A DNA stretch of 57,452 bases from assembly GCA_029204225.1 (NCBI GenBank), contig MU833356.1, positions 1 to 57,452 of the forward strand, given 5' to 3'. A program made the translations under genes and the position numbers. Position 1 is the stretch's first letter, and the number at the start of each line of letters is the position of its first letter. The notes beneath the pieces are model-generated. The model saw only the letters and a program-made list of their open reading frames with translations, had not been told where the DNA came from and did not search any database. Positions 11,330 through 23,513 of the stretch are shown piece after piece. Origin of the DNA: Diphasiastrum complanatum (lineage: Eukaryota; Streptophyta; Lycopodiopsida; Lycopodiales; Lycopodiaceae).

Positions 11330-12900
11330 CATTTTTTGTTGTGGAGCCGTAATGAAAGATCACTTGCCCTGAGAAAACTTTCTCTGGAATGAAATGATAC
11401 TGGATTTCTATGTGCTTGGATTTGCCATAAAATCTAGGATTCATTGACAATGAAATATAGCTCAAGTTGTCACACAAAATGGTGGTAGCATTGAACTAAG
11501 TGTAATGTAAGTTGTGAAGTAACAATCTGATCCATACAGCTTCTTTTGAAGCTTGACATGCTGCAATGTACTCTGTTTTGGTCGAAGAAAGCACAACTAA
11601 TTTTTGCTTCCTTGAGTTCCACGAAATCGGTCCCCTTGCCAAATAGAAACAGAACCTGGAGGTAGATTTTTTGGTAGAGACTATTCCTCCCCAATCTAAG
11701 TCGGAGTAGCCTCGCAGGAGGAGTGGGTTGACAACATTTCCATCATAGCATAAGATGTGATCTAAACTTCCCTGAATATATCTCATCACTCTCTTTAATG
11801 CTTTCCAATGAGAGATCCTAGGATTAGACATAAATTGACTTAATGTGCTAATAATGTATGCTAAATTTGGTCTAGTACACAACATTGCATACATCAAAGA
11901 TTCTATTAGTGAATGATAAGGGTACTTTGCTACGTCGAGTACTTCACAATCAGAATCAACACAAGTAGATTTAGTCAATACTATACTTGGATCCATTGGA
12001 GTATCAATTGGTTTGCAATCAAACATATGAAACTTTTCTAAAATGTCTTTTAGATATGTCTGCTGGCTAAGATAGATCTTCTTTTGAAGCCTATTTCTAG
12101 TAATGTGAATCCCTAGCAAAGAATGGACAGCTCCTAAATCAGTCATGTCAAATTCCTTTGACAGATCACTCTTAATAGTGTGCATAAGAGAAGTTTTGTT
12201 AGACAAAATAAATGCATCATCTATGTAAAGAGCTATGTGAACTGAATTGGTGCCTATATGCTTCGAATGAGCATTAAATTCAGCTGAATTGTTTGCAAAT
12301 CCCAATTGAATGAGATAAGAGTTGATTCTATCGACCCATATTATTGCGGCCTATTTCAGACCGTAGATTGCTTTGTGCAGCTTTGACACTTTGTGCTCTT
12401 GGCCTTTGACTTTGAATCCTTCCGGTTGGAAGGTATACAACTCCTCTTCAACGTTGCCATTGATAAATGTTGTCTTGACATCCATTTGGTGCATTTCGAG
12501 GTGTTCTGCGGCTGCTAACGCAATCAGAGTCCTGATTGACTGCATCTTGATGACAGGACTGAATTTTTTTTGATAATCCACTCATTGGACTTGAGTGAAT
12601 TCTTTAGCCACCAACCGTGCTTTTCATTTAGCAATGGAACCATCTGAGTTGATCTTCTTCTTGAAGATCCACTTGTTGTCGATAACTCTCTTGTGAGTGA
12701 GGAAGTCGACCAATGTCCAGGTCTGGTTCATCAAAAGTGAGTTGTACTTGCTTTCCATAGCTTCTTGCCACTTCACAACATCCTTGGAGTTAATTGCTTT
12801 GGCTAGGCTCTCTGGTTCTTTTGATGAAGTCCAAAATGATTGAGGTGTATACCTCTCAGGAACTATCCAGTCCATGAGGATCTGCGGATGTTTGGTTGAC
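11330..12900 (-). pseudogene. Copia RT and RNase H of the minus-strand element
   Basis: Blocks on the minus strand: WTLVDFLTHKRVIDNKWIFK (about 12720-12660), DYQKKFSPVIKMQSIRTL, HQMDVKTTFINGNVEEELY, SKLHKAIYGLK, and then the catalytic LYIDDAFIL near 12220, with Ile in place of the common Val of YVDD. RNase H follows with its acidic residues in GYSDLDWGG, TEYIAACQASKEAVW and LCDNLSYISL. The stretch 12305-11496 is an uninterrupted 269-codon frame, the longest in the window. Just before it, a TAG stands where Gln is expected after YGLK (about 12350). The C-terminus (KSKHIEIQYHFIPEKV) fades near 11380. Confidence 0.9.
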
Positions 12901-13159
12901 TACGATGCAATGATGCTTCTTCTTGAATTTTTCCAGATCTGTTTGAACTGGCTTGGTCTGGTCTGATGACAGGTACTGTCAGCTGCTCGGCTTCTGTAGC
13001 TGTAGCTGTAGGTTCTGTAGAAGAAACATTATCATTGGAAGTTTTCATGCTACGTAAAATAGGATGAAATGACATAACATCATTTATCGATGGTTGTTTG
13101 AAATCATAGTATGTATGTTCTTGAAATATTACATCCCTAGAGACAAATACCACATTGGT

Positions 13160-14419
13160 GGATGGATCATAAACTTTATAAGCTTTATGTTCATCAGAAT
13201 AGCCAATGAAAATACATTTATTTGTCCTATAATGTAGCTTCTTCCTAATCTATTTAGGAATGTGAACAAAACATATACAACCAAAGATTTTTAAATGGCT
13301 AACACTAGGTTTGTGCCCATGCCAAACTTCATGAAGAGTTTTGTTGTTGATGACTTTGGTACTGGATCTGTTCTGCACGTAACAGGCTCTGGCAGTAGCT
13401 TCTACCCAGAACTTCGCAGGTAGGTGTGCTTGATGTGGCATGGATCTGGCTGAGTTGAGAAGAGTTCGATTATTCCTTTCTGAAATTCCATTTTATTGAG
13501 GTGAATAGGAAGTGGTGAACTATCTTCTAATGCCATGTTCAGCCATGTAGTCGGACATCTCGTTAGAGAGGTATTCGCCGTCACCATCAGTTCGGAGTGC
13601 CTACACTTTTGCAGACGTTTGTGTCTCAGCCATGGCCTTGAATCTCTTGAAGCATTCAAAGGCTTCAGGTTTGTACTTAATGAACATGATTGTAGACCAT
13701 CTAGAATAATCATCTATGAAAGTGATAAAATAGATTGCATCTCCTAAGGACGGAGTTGGCATTGGACCATTAAGATCGCTATGTACAAGATCCATTACAT
13801 GCTTTGTTTTGATGGAATATCATTTGAGAAACTTGCTTCGAGAGTGTTTGCCATAGACGCATGATTCACAAAAGAAAGATTTCCTATCTAATGAGAAATA
13901 CAATCCATCAACTAAGTTATTACAACGCATATAGGAAACTGATCTTGTATTCACATGTCCAAATCGACTATTCCACAGAATAGCATTATTATTTACATTT
14001 TCATTAGAGATACTAGCTAATGCAACTGAATTAGAGAGTACATAAAGATTTCCAGCTCTAGTGCATGTAGTTAGAGTAGTATCTTCCTAAAATATTGTAC
14101 ATTGCTCAGATGAGAAAGTAACAGTGTAGCCCTCATCAATTATCTTAGAGATTGACAATAGGTTATTTGACAGCTAAGGAATGTGAAGGATATTGGGAAC
14201 ACAAATAGATAGATCATTGTTGAATGTGATCTTGACTGTCCCTTTGCCTTCAACGCTTATGGTGTTTGAATCTCTGAGGTAGATGAATTGACCTCTGTTG
14301 TAAGTTGCATACTCGGTAAACCATTCCTTGTGAGAGGTCATGTGTTGGGTAGCGCCGCTATCCAGGTACTAGATATCGTAGTCTTCGTTGTTGCTATTGT
14401 AAGCCATTAACAAACGTGT
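13160..14419 (-). pseudogene. Copia protease and integrase of the minus-strand element
   Basis: The protease site YLDSGATQHMTSH is intact near 14380-14340, but the Trp before it is a TAG stop. The pre-integrase zinc region reads FGHVNTRSV...CESCVYGKHSRSKF (about 13990-13830). The integrase DDE triad is visible: MDLVHSDLNGPM near 13790, LRTDGDGEYL near 13590, and the Glu in NGISERNNRTLL near 13490. The last Asp-to-Glu gap is 35 residues, as expected. Two stops inside this gap replace Gln codons (TAG for CAG, TAA for CAA). The integrase C-terminus (HLKIFGC, SRDVIFQE) ends near 13130. Confidence 0.88.
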
Positions 14420-15267
14420 ATCCTGCTCCTTGAATTCTACCATGTTGGATGAGTCTGGCTGCTGTTGTTGTTGCTTCTTCGCCTCATTGTAGATCCAGAT
14501 ATGACACTCCTTGATGTTGTGATTGGCTCTCTTGTAATATCTGCAAAAAAACTTCTTTTGTGATCCACTATTCTCACCTTGAGTATGAGGTTTCTGCTAT
14601 TGCTACTGCACTTGATTCTTGCCCTTGGAGTAATCTTTCTTCTTGGTGTATAGAGCCATGGATTTGTCTTTGATAGACAGGCTGCTAGTGTTTCTCCACA
14701 TTTCTTCTTGAAGTAGGTGACCAATCACCATTTGAAGAGTGAGTTCGGGTTGTGTAGAGATCATCACCACAAAGTGCTCATATGACTTTGGAAGAGAAGA
14801 AAGCAAGGTCATGATGACATCATCATCTTGAATAGAGCATCCTACAACTGATAATTGATCCAATAAAGACTTGAAGCTGTTGATGTGAGAAGTGATGGCA
14901 ATAGAATCAGACATGCTAAGACATTCTAAGATGTAATCTAGTGGTTACATCATGAGTCTCATAGATATTTGATAACAAATCTAATGCATCCTTAGAGGTT
15001 TTGCATGTGATAACGTCCCATATTTGGGAGTCGGCCAGATTGAGTGTGATACATGCTAAGGCCTTCTGATCTTTGATCTTCCATGCCTTTGCTTTATCAC
15101 CATCTTCTGGTTTCAGGTCATCACCTTCTACTACATCCCAAAGATCTCTATCTATCAACATCATCTGGAGTTTTAACTTCTAGATGTAGAAGTTAGAATA
15201 AATTAAAGTTGTCAATGATTCTAGCTTCACTGGATGATGAAGATGAAGAGCTACCTATATGAGACAT
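14420..15267 (-). pseudogene. Copia gag of the minus-strand element
   Basis: The start ATG (15267) gives MSHIGSSSSSSSSEAR. A stop and a frameshift follow, and the frame resumes with MMLIDRDLWDVVEGDDLKPE (15164). The gag_pre block MTLLSSLPKSYEHF and the zinc knuckle CRYYKRANHNIKEC (about 14550-14505) are visible; the second Cys of the knuckle is Tyr and the Gly before His is Asn. The protein would form the nucleocapsid of cytoplasmic particles. It belongs to the same broad copia group as the plus-strand copies, judging by the shared knuckle. Confidence 0.85.
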
Positions 15268-15320
15268 ACTAACAATAATACAAGTAGAACACACTTAATC
15301 TCTCAATTTATATGAGCTAC

Positions 15321-15332
15321 GATCTGATACCA
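15321..15332 (-). other. Primer-binding site of the minus-strand copia
   Basis: gatctgatacca reads TGGTATCAGATC on the minus strand, separated from the LTR end by three bases. It is the initiator-Met type with one or two changes. Confidence 0.8.
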
Positions 15333-15335
15333 ATC

Positions 15336-16817
15336 TGATGGGGCAAGGGAGATAGAAGAACGCGAATGGAGAAGAGAGTAGGAATATTGCAGAAAAGCTC
15401 TCCCATTACAATCAGCTGGTAGATGCAAAAATAGTCTAATAGAAAGCTTATGCTAAATATAATCACAGCTTTAAGTGTTCTAATTGTCCAACAAGATCTT
15501 AAAAATTAATTCATACTCACAAAAATAAGAGTACAGTCCACTGAAGAGATTAGAAATGGTTTTCGTGTGGTATTACTGAAAAATTGATTCAATGTGAAGT
15601 TTGGTTCTGAAATAGATGAAAGAGTAGTATGACATCGCGAGTTCCTCAGGCATCAAAGATAGCCATTGTCTGATCAGAAGCGAAGGAGTCATAGATGTTT
15701 GTGTTCTGATCAAAGTGAGTAAACAAGCGCAATCAAATAACGATTAAGTGCATTCAATCACAACAAGCATTCATCTACGTTATACACAGATAGAAAAGCA
15801 TGTTGCTGCTATATTACACTGAAGCACAATAAAATAGCAATTACAGTGAAAAATGGTAGCGTAACTGGGAGGCTCAAATAATACCTCTCATGGATGGAGC
15901 GTCTCAAGTAATCTATGCTGGGATGATCTATTTATAGATTGCATCCATGTATTAACTACATTAAATGTTTGTCACCTAATTAGATAAGCTGTTGTACTTG
16001 GACGTATATGGCTTTTGTGACAATTGTACATACTATATATTGTCAACAAATTAGGAATGTTGACGCGGACGAGGACGTCAACAATTCTATCACTTCGCAT
16101 TTTACGTGAAGTGGTTTTCTCTCACTTGCAAATTTCGGGAAGTGGCTGGGAACATCCTTCATTCAAAATAGACGACCTTCACTTTTTCTCTCTCTTCGGG
16201 TTTTTTGCGAAAAAGCTGAAGGTGCCCTAAAACAGTTTAAGTCTTGAAGTAGATGACCTTCAGGAATTTTCTCTCTCTTTGCAAACATTTCGCGAAAAAG
16301 TTGAAGGTGCCCCGAAAAGGTTGAACTTTGAACTGTGCCTTAGTGTCGCATTTTGGGGAAAAGCGAAAAAGGCAAAACTGTCGTGAAATAGTTTAAAATA
16401 TTGAACTATGCTAGTTTTGCATTTCGGGGAATTGCGAAAAAAGCGACATTGTGGTGAACATAGTTCATTTTTGCAGATTGTCATGACACTTAGAGTATTT
16501 TTGCAGACTGTCGCAAAAGTAATGTATTTCTGCATACTTATTCTAAATGCTAATTTTGTGGAAGTCCTTGAAGATAACCAAGTCCTCAATGACTTCAAAT
16601 TATTGAACTTAACATTTGAATTTGAATTATGATAGGATTGGTTACCCTTTGCTGGAGATTAGCCGAAAGCCCGTTGTAGACATTATTCAAATAATTTGGT
16701 TGTCTAAGTTTGTGATTCCTACAGGTATCAGATAAACAGACATAGAACCAAAGTTGGTTTCACCTGACCCTAGATCAATGATCAATAAACGTGCAGGAAG
16801 AATCATGAAATAGAAAT
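15336..16817 (-). repeat. 5' LTR of minus-strand copia element, outer end lost
   Basis: It aligns with 9769-11220 from tgatggggcaagg onward, but similarity stops at 16817, about 40 bp short of the expected outer end. There it joins the plus-strand copia LTR text catgctcaagccc. The short overlap at the join (aat before catgc) suggests microhomology at a deletion. Confidence 0.88.
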
Positions 16818-17574
16818 CATGCTCAAGCCCAATTCCCTTAGGTAATGAGCATGCTGGAAAACCTTGTTTACACGTATGCTTGGAAATTCCCACAAAAAAA
16901 AAGAAGGCTTGAAAAATTTGTATAGTAAAAACTTGACTCGTATTTTTCAGAATTTTTTGATACTGTATCGACTCAAAAATTTTGATTTTTCGAGTCACTA
17001 TAATTTTTTGAGTCAGTGTATATTTTTTGAGTCTTTGTTAATTTTTTGAGTCTTTGTAAATTTTCGATACTCTCAAAAAAATGTCCCCTGTCACGACGCT
17101 GACAATCCACCTACCTCAGTATAGACATTCACTGTAAAATGGCGGCTACCTACTATAGGACAAATGTAGTTAATCAAGTAGATTTAATGTTTGCTTTCAA
17201 AATACTGATCATCTGACTTTCAATCTTTCAAGGAAGATCTGCATTGAAGTCAATCCACTGATCAGGTTATCATCCTACAGGCGTTATGTTGTAAATAACT
17301 AAGTTCAGTTTTTGAGTTTTGTAGTTGATCATTAACGAACTAAGCTGAAGTCTGTGATTGTGCCTTCTGTCTTGGCACCCAGCTTCAAGCTCTTGTATTC
17401 ACGTTTGATAATTTTCAGAGTGCAAGGTTTTTGTCTACTATAGTTGTTCTATTAGGCATTCATTCATCTTGAACTCGATCTTTACTGGCAATTGCTGCAC
17501 TTCTGATCCACACACACACATCAGACCTGCTCACCACTTCCGTTGCAAATATCGATTTTCTATGATTTCCTACG
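16818..17574 (+). repeat. 3' LTR of plus-strand copia copy 2
   Basis: It pairs with 6546-7410: shared start catgctcaagcccaattcc, shared middle with tgtatcgactcaaaaa, and shared end aatatcgattttctatgatttcctac. The first 8-9 bases (TGTTGGAAT) are lost in the junction with the minus-strand element. No primer site follows, as expected for a 3' LTR. Confidence 0.85.
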
Positions 17575-19599
17575 AAAGTGTCAATTAACAAGATAGTAAG
17601 GAGGTCAAGCACAGGAAGAAGCTGATGAGGACTAAAGCCATGCTCACAACACCCAATATATAATAGTGTAATAGTCAATTTCAGAAGTAACAACTAATAT
17701 ACAATATTCAGTGCCTACATGCTAGTTGCTCAACAGGTCTTAAGCAAGGTAACACTCTCTTGCTGCCTGCAACTCACACAAAGACTAAACTAAATATAAC
17801 CAGTAGTCAGCTCTCACCCATTCGTCTCCTGAATATGTTGCTGCCTAAACAGTCCAGTATTCAAAAGCCCCCCTTCTGGCCTTAAATGGCCTATTTATCT
17901 TCTTGTGAAAACACCACAATTTTCTATTGCCCTTCATCGTAATGACCGTAAATGGTCGTTCCATCTTCTCGTTCAGCACCGTAATTGATGACACTACAGT
18001 CACATACAGTTTGTTCAACTTTTCGTCGAAGACTGCAAACATTACTCCTACAATTGCTTGTCGACCGTCGACCGTTCAACTTCTCCTTGAATATGACTTA
18101 ACATAACATTCTACTTACAGCAACACTTCCTTCCTACATATCTAACTAATTGTGCCTATCCACTTCGTAATAATCAACTTACAATCTACAACCCCTAAAA
18201 CAACATTTAATAATTACATTACATGTCACAAATGGTCATATTGACCCTTAGCCCCACACATATTCCCTAGTGGAAAGAAAAAAATGAAGTCCACCGAGTC
18301 TAGGCATGTCCTCTTCTACTTCTTCCTCTCTCGTAGTTGTTTGTTGTCATGTTTGCTATCACTGTAGTCAGAGGTGTTCATTCTTGAAAAATCACTCTCT
18401 AATTGGCCCCTGCCTAGCTTGTCTACAAATGCGGTTGCAATTTTTGGTGTTGGTGAAATGTGCAATCTTTTTGTGTCCATCGTTGCTACCGTTGGTCCGT
18501 ATCGCAATGGTCTGAGTAACAAACGTTGGTGGTCATCCATGACATCACGATTGTCTATGACATTGCTCATCAATCTGGGAGTGGTTTTTTTAGTATTGCA
18601 TCTTTCAACAATCATGTGGTAATGCCAATGTAACGTCTACTGAGGAATAGTTACCTTCCTCAAAGTGCTCGGGGGGCCGACTCACCTTGTCTGCTAGGTG
18701 TTCGGGTGCTCACCTACCAGGACTCGTGTGTTTCACCAGGTTGCCTTTGTGGGGTGGTCCTAGATGATGTAGTTATTGATTCATTCCTAGCCCGCGTGGT
18801 ATGTTTCACCCACGTGTGGGTATAACGTCACTTCTATGTTTAAAGAGGATCAACGGTAACACATATTATAAGTTGTCATTTTATAATCAAAGAGAAACAT
18901 GCTCTGCTGTGCAATGTAGTGCTTGATTCAATGATTGATGTGCGATCCAAGCGCATAAAAGAAGAATCCTTAGCGGTTCGAAGATCTTTGTTGGCAGACA
19001 ATTTTTCTTTGGATCGTAATTTAGGCCTAAACCAGAAAGATTGCCCTAGTTTGGATTGTTATATGCAACGTTTTGGATCATCACTGTTTTTATGCAGAGA
19101 ATGAACTATACACAGCTCATTCTCAGCGCACAAATGGGATCTTGATTATACCGGACCAACATGCTGCTCATTTTCACCCATTTTTTCCCACCTCGCTTCC
19201 ATCCCTTGCTTCCTGCTCCTTGCTCTTGGACACCTATGGGTCCTACTGTTCATGCGACCTTCACATGTGAAATTCAAAAAACATTTTGGGTTGGAGACTT
19301 GAGCCACCCTACCTTAGGCTTTTTCCCTTTGGCATTTAGGCTACCAAGGCCCAAGTGTTCCCCCCATCCGCCCACCCGCGGAAGTGGATGAGGCACATAG
19401 CATTGACATGGGAGAAACCCAGCGAGTGAGTCTATACTTGGGTGTTGCCTTCCCCTCTCTCTCTCTTAGAGTTGTTAGAGTTTTTTGGCAAATGAACGAG
19501 TTTTTGGACACAAGTTACGCCTGAGGCTCATTCCAAAGACATGTCTACCTAAGTGTCAACGCCCCCTTAGTCTACATGTCGGCTTCATCTTTGATGGAA
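17575..19599. other. Unassigned region, possibly old LTR and low-copy DNA
   Basis: 17640-18280 has LTR-like features in minus orientation (ggcctatttatct, a TATA-like element on the minus strand near 17886), but no primer site or polypurine tract that I can defend. 18300-18620 has a 99-codon minus frame without recognisable motifs. 18650-18850 and 19130-19560 look richer in G and C than their surroundings and hold no protein that I recognise on either strand. Confidence 0.4.
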
Positions 19600-22500
19600 T
19601 TCCATACCTTGCCATGTTGGTCCAATCAAATCACTCAAATTTCTATTTTGAGTGATAAGGACCAACACCGTATGCTAGGAATCAAATATGGGCTATCTCA
19701 ACTTATAGCCTTCAAATACGAGCTATTTGGATTTCCTAAATTTTACCATCCTCGAATTTGGTTAGCCAATTGCAAGCTCGAGTCATTAATAGATCCAATA
19801 TTGGTCTATCTCGAATTAGAGACTTCAGATTCGATCATCTCGAGTCATCGAGGTCAATCCCATCAACAAGGGGCCAGTCTCAAGTAATCCCAAGATACTA
19901 AATGCAATATTGCTCATTCCAGAGCATAAAAGGGAGAAGTGCATCCTCCCTCACACTTTTGGAGTGTATCCAAGATAGGAGGAGAAGCTTGGACTTTGGA
20001 AAACAAAATTGAGCCATTTTTTTGTTATATGAATTAAACTCATTGATACAAAAAGAAAAGTAGCCATTATGATCGTGTCATTACATAGTAGTCAATTCTA
20101 ATAACTCGATGAGTTATGCTGAGTGACAAGGGTCAAAATCAAGATATTTTTCAACATTGGCATCTGATTCAAGTGATAGACGTCAAATTACAACACTATC
20201 GGGTTGTGGGGGTCAACTCTATTAATAAGGCATCTTTGTAGGTAGAAAACTCATGTAGTCGAAGTTCTACTACAATGCCTTCACGTCAAACTTCTTAAAG
20301 ATTCGTTTTGCATTATAATCACTCACTATAGCCCCACATTATGCCTAGAGACTGATGCTTTCCATTTGCTTAGGGACCTCCACCCAATCCTCATTTGTCT
20401 GCTTAACTGATGTCCCATAGATTCTCCCTACGATGTCATTGATTCCTATGGATTTTTCCCCTTAAAAGTTACCTATGGTCTATCGAAGGACACAAAACAT
20501 ACGTGCATGATCAAGTCTTATGATCACTCATGATACTGAGAATCAAGTTTATCATCTTAAGGTTATATGACTAGCGATCAATGATGATTAGAGGTATTGA
20601 TCTAGTTCTATTTTTATAGATGTGTCACAATCACTCAATGAGATATGTCAACTCATAAAGATCACTTATACAAGTTTGACATTGAACTCAAGCTATCTCA
20701 AATGATATACATTAAATTTGGGCTGCTACATTTTTCTAAACTCAAAGTTTCTCAAGCTCAATCAATTAGCAATCTAGAGTGATATGAGCCAAAAACAAGT
20801 TGTCTTTAGTGATAGAAATCAACTTTATGTTGTCTCAAATGATAAGGATCAATTCCATGCTTAACATATTGAGATCTAGCAATCTGAACTCCTAGAGTCA
20901 ATATTGGTCAAATTCAATCATTGAATGATCTATGTCAAAGAAAGAGTATCAAAGTTATATTGCTACATAGGCATCAAAGTCAAGATATTGAAAGTGACAA
21001 ACATTAAATCTGAGATACATTGAGTGATACTGGTCAAGTTCATCGAAAAGGAATTGTTCTTGAGCAATTTGAATGTTCGCAACTAAAAAATACTCATATC
21101 TATATGTTCTTACATCTATGGATGATTTCATAAGATGTGGTTAATTAGCTGAAGCTCAAAACTAGAAGTTTCTAAAGCTCAATCAGTAAGTGAGCAATCC
21201 ATAGTGATTTGAGCAAAAAACAAGGTGTCTTTACTGATAGAATTCAAATTTAAGCTATCTCACGTGATAAGGATCAATTTCACCATTAACATATTGAGAT
21301 CGAGCAATTTGAAATTCCTAAACTCAATTTTTGTCAAATTCAATCATTGAAAGATACATGTCAAAGAAAAATATCAAAATTATATTGCAATGTAGGCATC
21401 AAAGTGATTCAAATTCAAGCTACCTCAAAGATATGCATGAAATTTGACATCTAAATTTCTAAAACTTGATGGTCCTTAAGTTTGATTACTTGATGTGCAA
21501 TCTCGATTTCAATCACTCAATGGGATATGTCGATTGATAAAGATCCAAAATACAAGTTTGGCATTAAACTACCTCAAGTGATATACAAATCTGGGCTATT
21601 TACATTTTCAGAACTGGAAGTTTTTCAAGGTCAATCAATAAGTGAGAAATATAGAGTGATATGAGCTAAAAACAAGTTGTCTTTAGTGATAGAAATCAAA
21701 TTTAAGCTATCTCAATTAAGGATCAATTCCATCCATAACATGTTGAGATCGAGCAACTGGAAATTCATAAAGTCAATATTGGTAAAATTCAATCTTTAAA
21801 TGATCCATGTCAAAGAAAAATATCAAAATTATATTTCAACATAGGCATCAAAGGGAAGATATCTAAAGTGATAGACATTAAATCTAAGATACATTGAGTG
21901 ATACATGTCAAGTTTCTTAAAAAGGAGTTGAACTTGAACAATTTAAATGTCCTAAACTCAAAGATATTCAAATTACATGACTCGATGAAATATATCAAGT
22001 GATAGTGATCACAACTACATGTCACACATCAAAATTGAATTTTCTTGGATAATATACATACAATTTGACTAGTCTGAATGTTGTAAACTTGAAGTTCCTA
22101 GGATTCAATCTAGCAATATTCAATGATAAGGGCCAAAATCAAGCTATCTTGAGTGATAGAAAACAAAAAGGAGCCATTTGTAGTGATATGGATTAAACTC
22201 ATGGATACACAAACAAAAGTAGCCAATCTGATCCTTTAATTGCAAATGGTCAATTTTAATCTCTAAATCAGTTATGTTGATTGACAAGGGTCAAAATCAA
22301 GATAGCTTACGACATAGGCATCAAGTGATAGATGTCAAATTGGAGCTATATCAGATTGTAGGAATCAATTTGATTAATAGGGGATTGGACTAGAGCAATT
22401 CAAATGTCTCACACTCAAGGTTGGCCGAACTGAATCACTAGATGAGCTTTGTCATGTGCTAAGGACCAAAACTGCATTTCAAACATAGACTCTAATGAGT

Positions 22501-22999
22501 CATTTGAATGTTTAAAACTTAAGATTTATCAGATTCAATTGACCAATGAGTCATCTTGAGGATAAGGACCAATGTCGAGCTATCATGAGTGATAAAAAAC
22601 AAATTTAAGTCTCAAGTGATTAAAATCACATGTTTGGAACCAAAATCAAGCTATCTTGTATGATGTGGTTCAGGTTTGAGCCATTTACAAGATTCCATGA
22701 ATTAGATCACTCAATGAGAATCTTGAATGATACAATCCAAAATCAAGCTATCTCGGGTGAACAAAACAAAATTTGAGCTATCTCAAGTGACAGAGGTCTA
22801 TTTCATCGAAAAGAGACCGAACTATAGTAAATTTGAATGTCCTAAACTTGACGTTGTTGATTTTGATCACACAATGGGCAATTTCAAGTGATGAAAGCTA
22901 ATTTATTTGCATGTTAGACATCAAACTCAAGGTCGAGTGATAGACATAAAATTTGATCTAGCGTAACATTTAAATTCAAGTGTCCTAAGTGACGATGCA
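19600..22999. repeat. Non-coding tandem array, period about 425-450 bp
   Basis: The array is built of short phrases such as gtgatagacatcaaa, aagctatctcaagtgata, aaggatcaattccat and acatattgagatcgagcaa that recur in the same order. Three successive higher-order units can be anchored at about 20751, 21176 and 21627 (aagctcaatca, then agtgatatgagc, then aacaagttgtctttagtgat), giving spacings of about 425 and 451 bp. Units are diverged, and the ends (19600-20700, 22000-22999) are more degenerate. No protein is encoded. The right half is duplicated at 37842 onward. Confidence 0.7.
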
Positions 23000-23498
23000 T
23001 GTTATGTCCATGACCAGTAAGTAGGATTCAGTATACTCCTAGTTTTGGATACACGGTACTGTAGTAAATCAAGTTGTTAGTTATGCCATGTCATACTGGA
23101 TGTGACCCAAAAGTAACTAATATCCTTGTGAGGCCCAGAACACACTAAATGGAGTTTAGACAAGGTTTGAGACAATGTATGCATGTGTAGAGTTATCAAT
23201 AGCAATTCTATGAATAGTTCGTCCATGCTTAGGACTCTATTCTAGGTGAATCTATGCATGGCTATGTGCCCAGGTTGCTTTCGGCTGTATATATTGAGGC
23301 CAAACTCGCCCTACTCCTCATTGTGATCATTGATTCATTGCCAGGGTTTCACTGCACCTTCATGCTTCTTATTCCTTGGCTTGGGGGTGAAGCTTCTAGA
23401 GTTGATTGGTTGCTTCTACTTGGTTGGGTGGTTTCTCCATAGTGTGTTTTCCATTGTGTATTGTCTGGTAAGCGAGATCTTAGGGAGCTTCCCTTACA
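23000..23498 (+). repeat. 5' LTR of the LARD-like element (copy A)
   Basis: It starts TGTTATGTCCATGACCAG and ends gcttcccttaca directly before the primer site, so the ends are TG...CA and the length is 499 bp. The preceding bases are atgca. Three further copies exist: 37574-37842 (5' part), 39778-40276 (complete) and 40647-41152 (without its first ten or so bases). Confidence 0.9.
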
Positions 23499-23513
23499 TT
23501 GGTATCAGAGCAA
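23499..23513 (+). other. Primer-binding site of the LARD-like element
   Basis: ttggtatcagagcaa follows the LTR directly and is a perfect TGGTATCAGAGC initiator-Met site. Confidence 0.9.

Larger units (their letters stand above)
9769..16817 (-). mobile_element. Minus-strand copia element with 1.45-kb LTRs
   Basis: Read on the minus strand it has, right to left: 5' LTR 16817-15336 (outer end lost), primer site, gag from 15267, protease, integrase, RT, RNase H, polypurine tract and 3' LTR 11220-9769. The domain order PR-INT-RT-RH is copia. All catalytic regions are recognisable, but each has stops or frameshifts. It inserted into the RT region of the plus-strand copia copy 2. The two LTRs differ at many positions, so the insertion is not recent. 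Confidence 0.85.
6546..17574 (+). mobile_element. Plus-strand copia element, copy 2, interrupted and deleted
   Basis: The 5' LTR (6546-7410), primer site, gag from 7556 and scattered pol pieces run to 9768. There a minus-strand copia element (9769-16817) begins. The 3' LTR resumes at 16818, without its first few bases and without the expected RNase H. So after or during the second insertion, a deletion removed the outer end of the inserted element, the RNase H of this element and the first bases of its 3' LTR. No clean target-site duplication is left: the 5' flank is aggag and the 3' flank is aaagtg. Confidence 0.75.

Noticed and set aside
12373-12573. 66-codon plus frame opposite the copia RT
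   Set aside because: Antisense shadow of the RT coding sequence.
18316-18615. 99-codon minus frame as a gypsy gag or host gene
   Set aside because: No motif of gag or of any family I know; too short and without splice or start context to defend.
21810-22025. 71-codon minus frame, repeated at 38588-38803
   Set aside because: Its conservation is due to the recent duplication, and it lies in the degenerate tandem array; no codon bias or motif.
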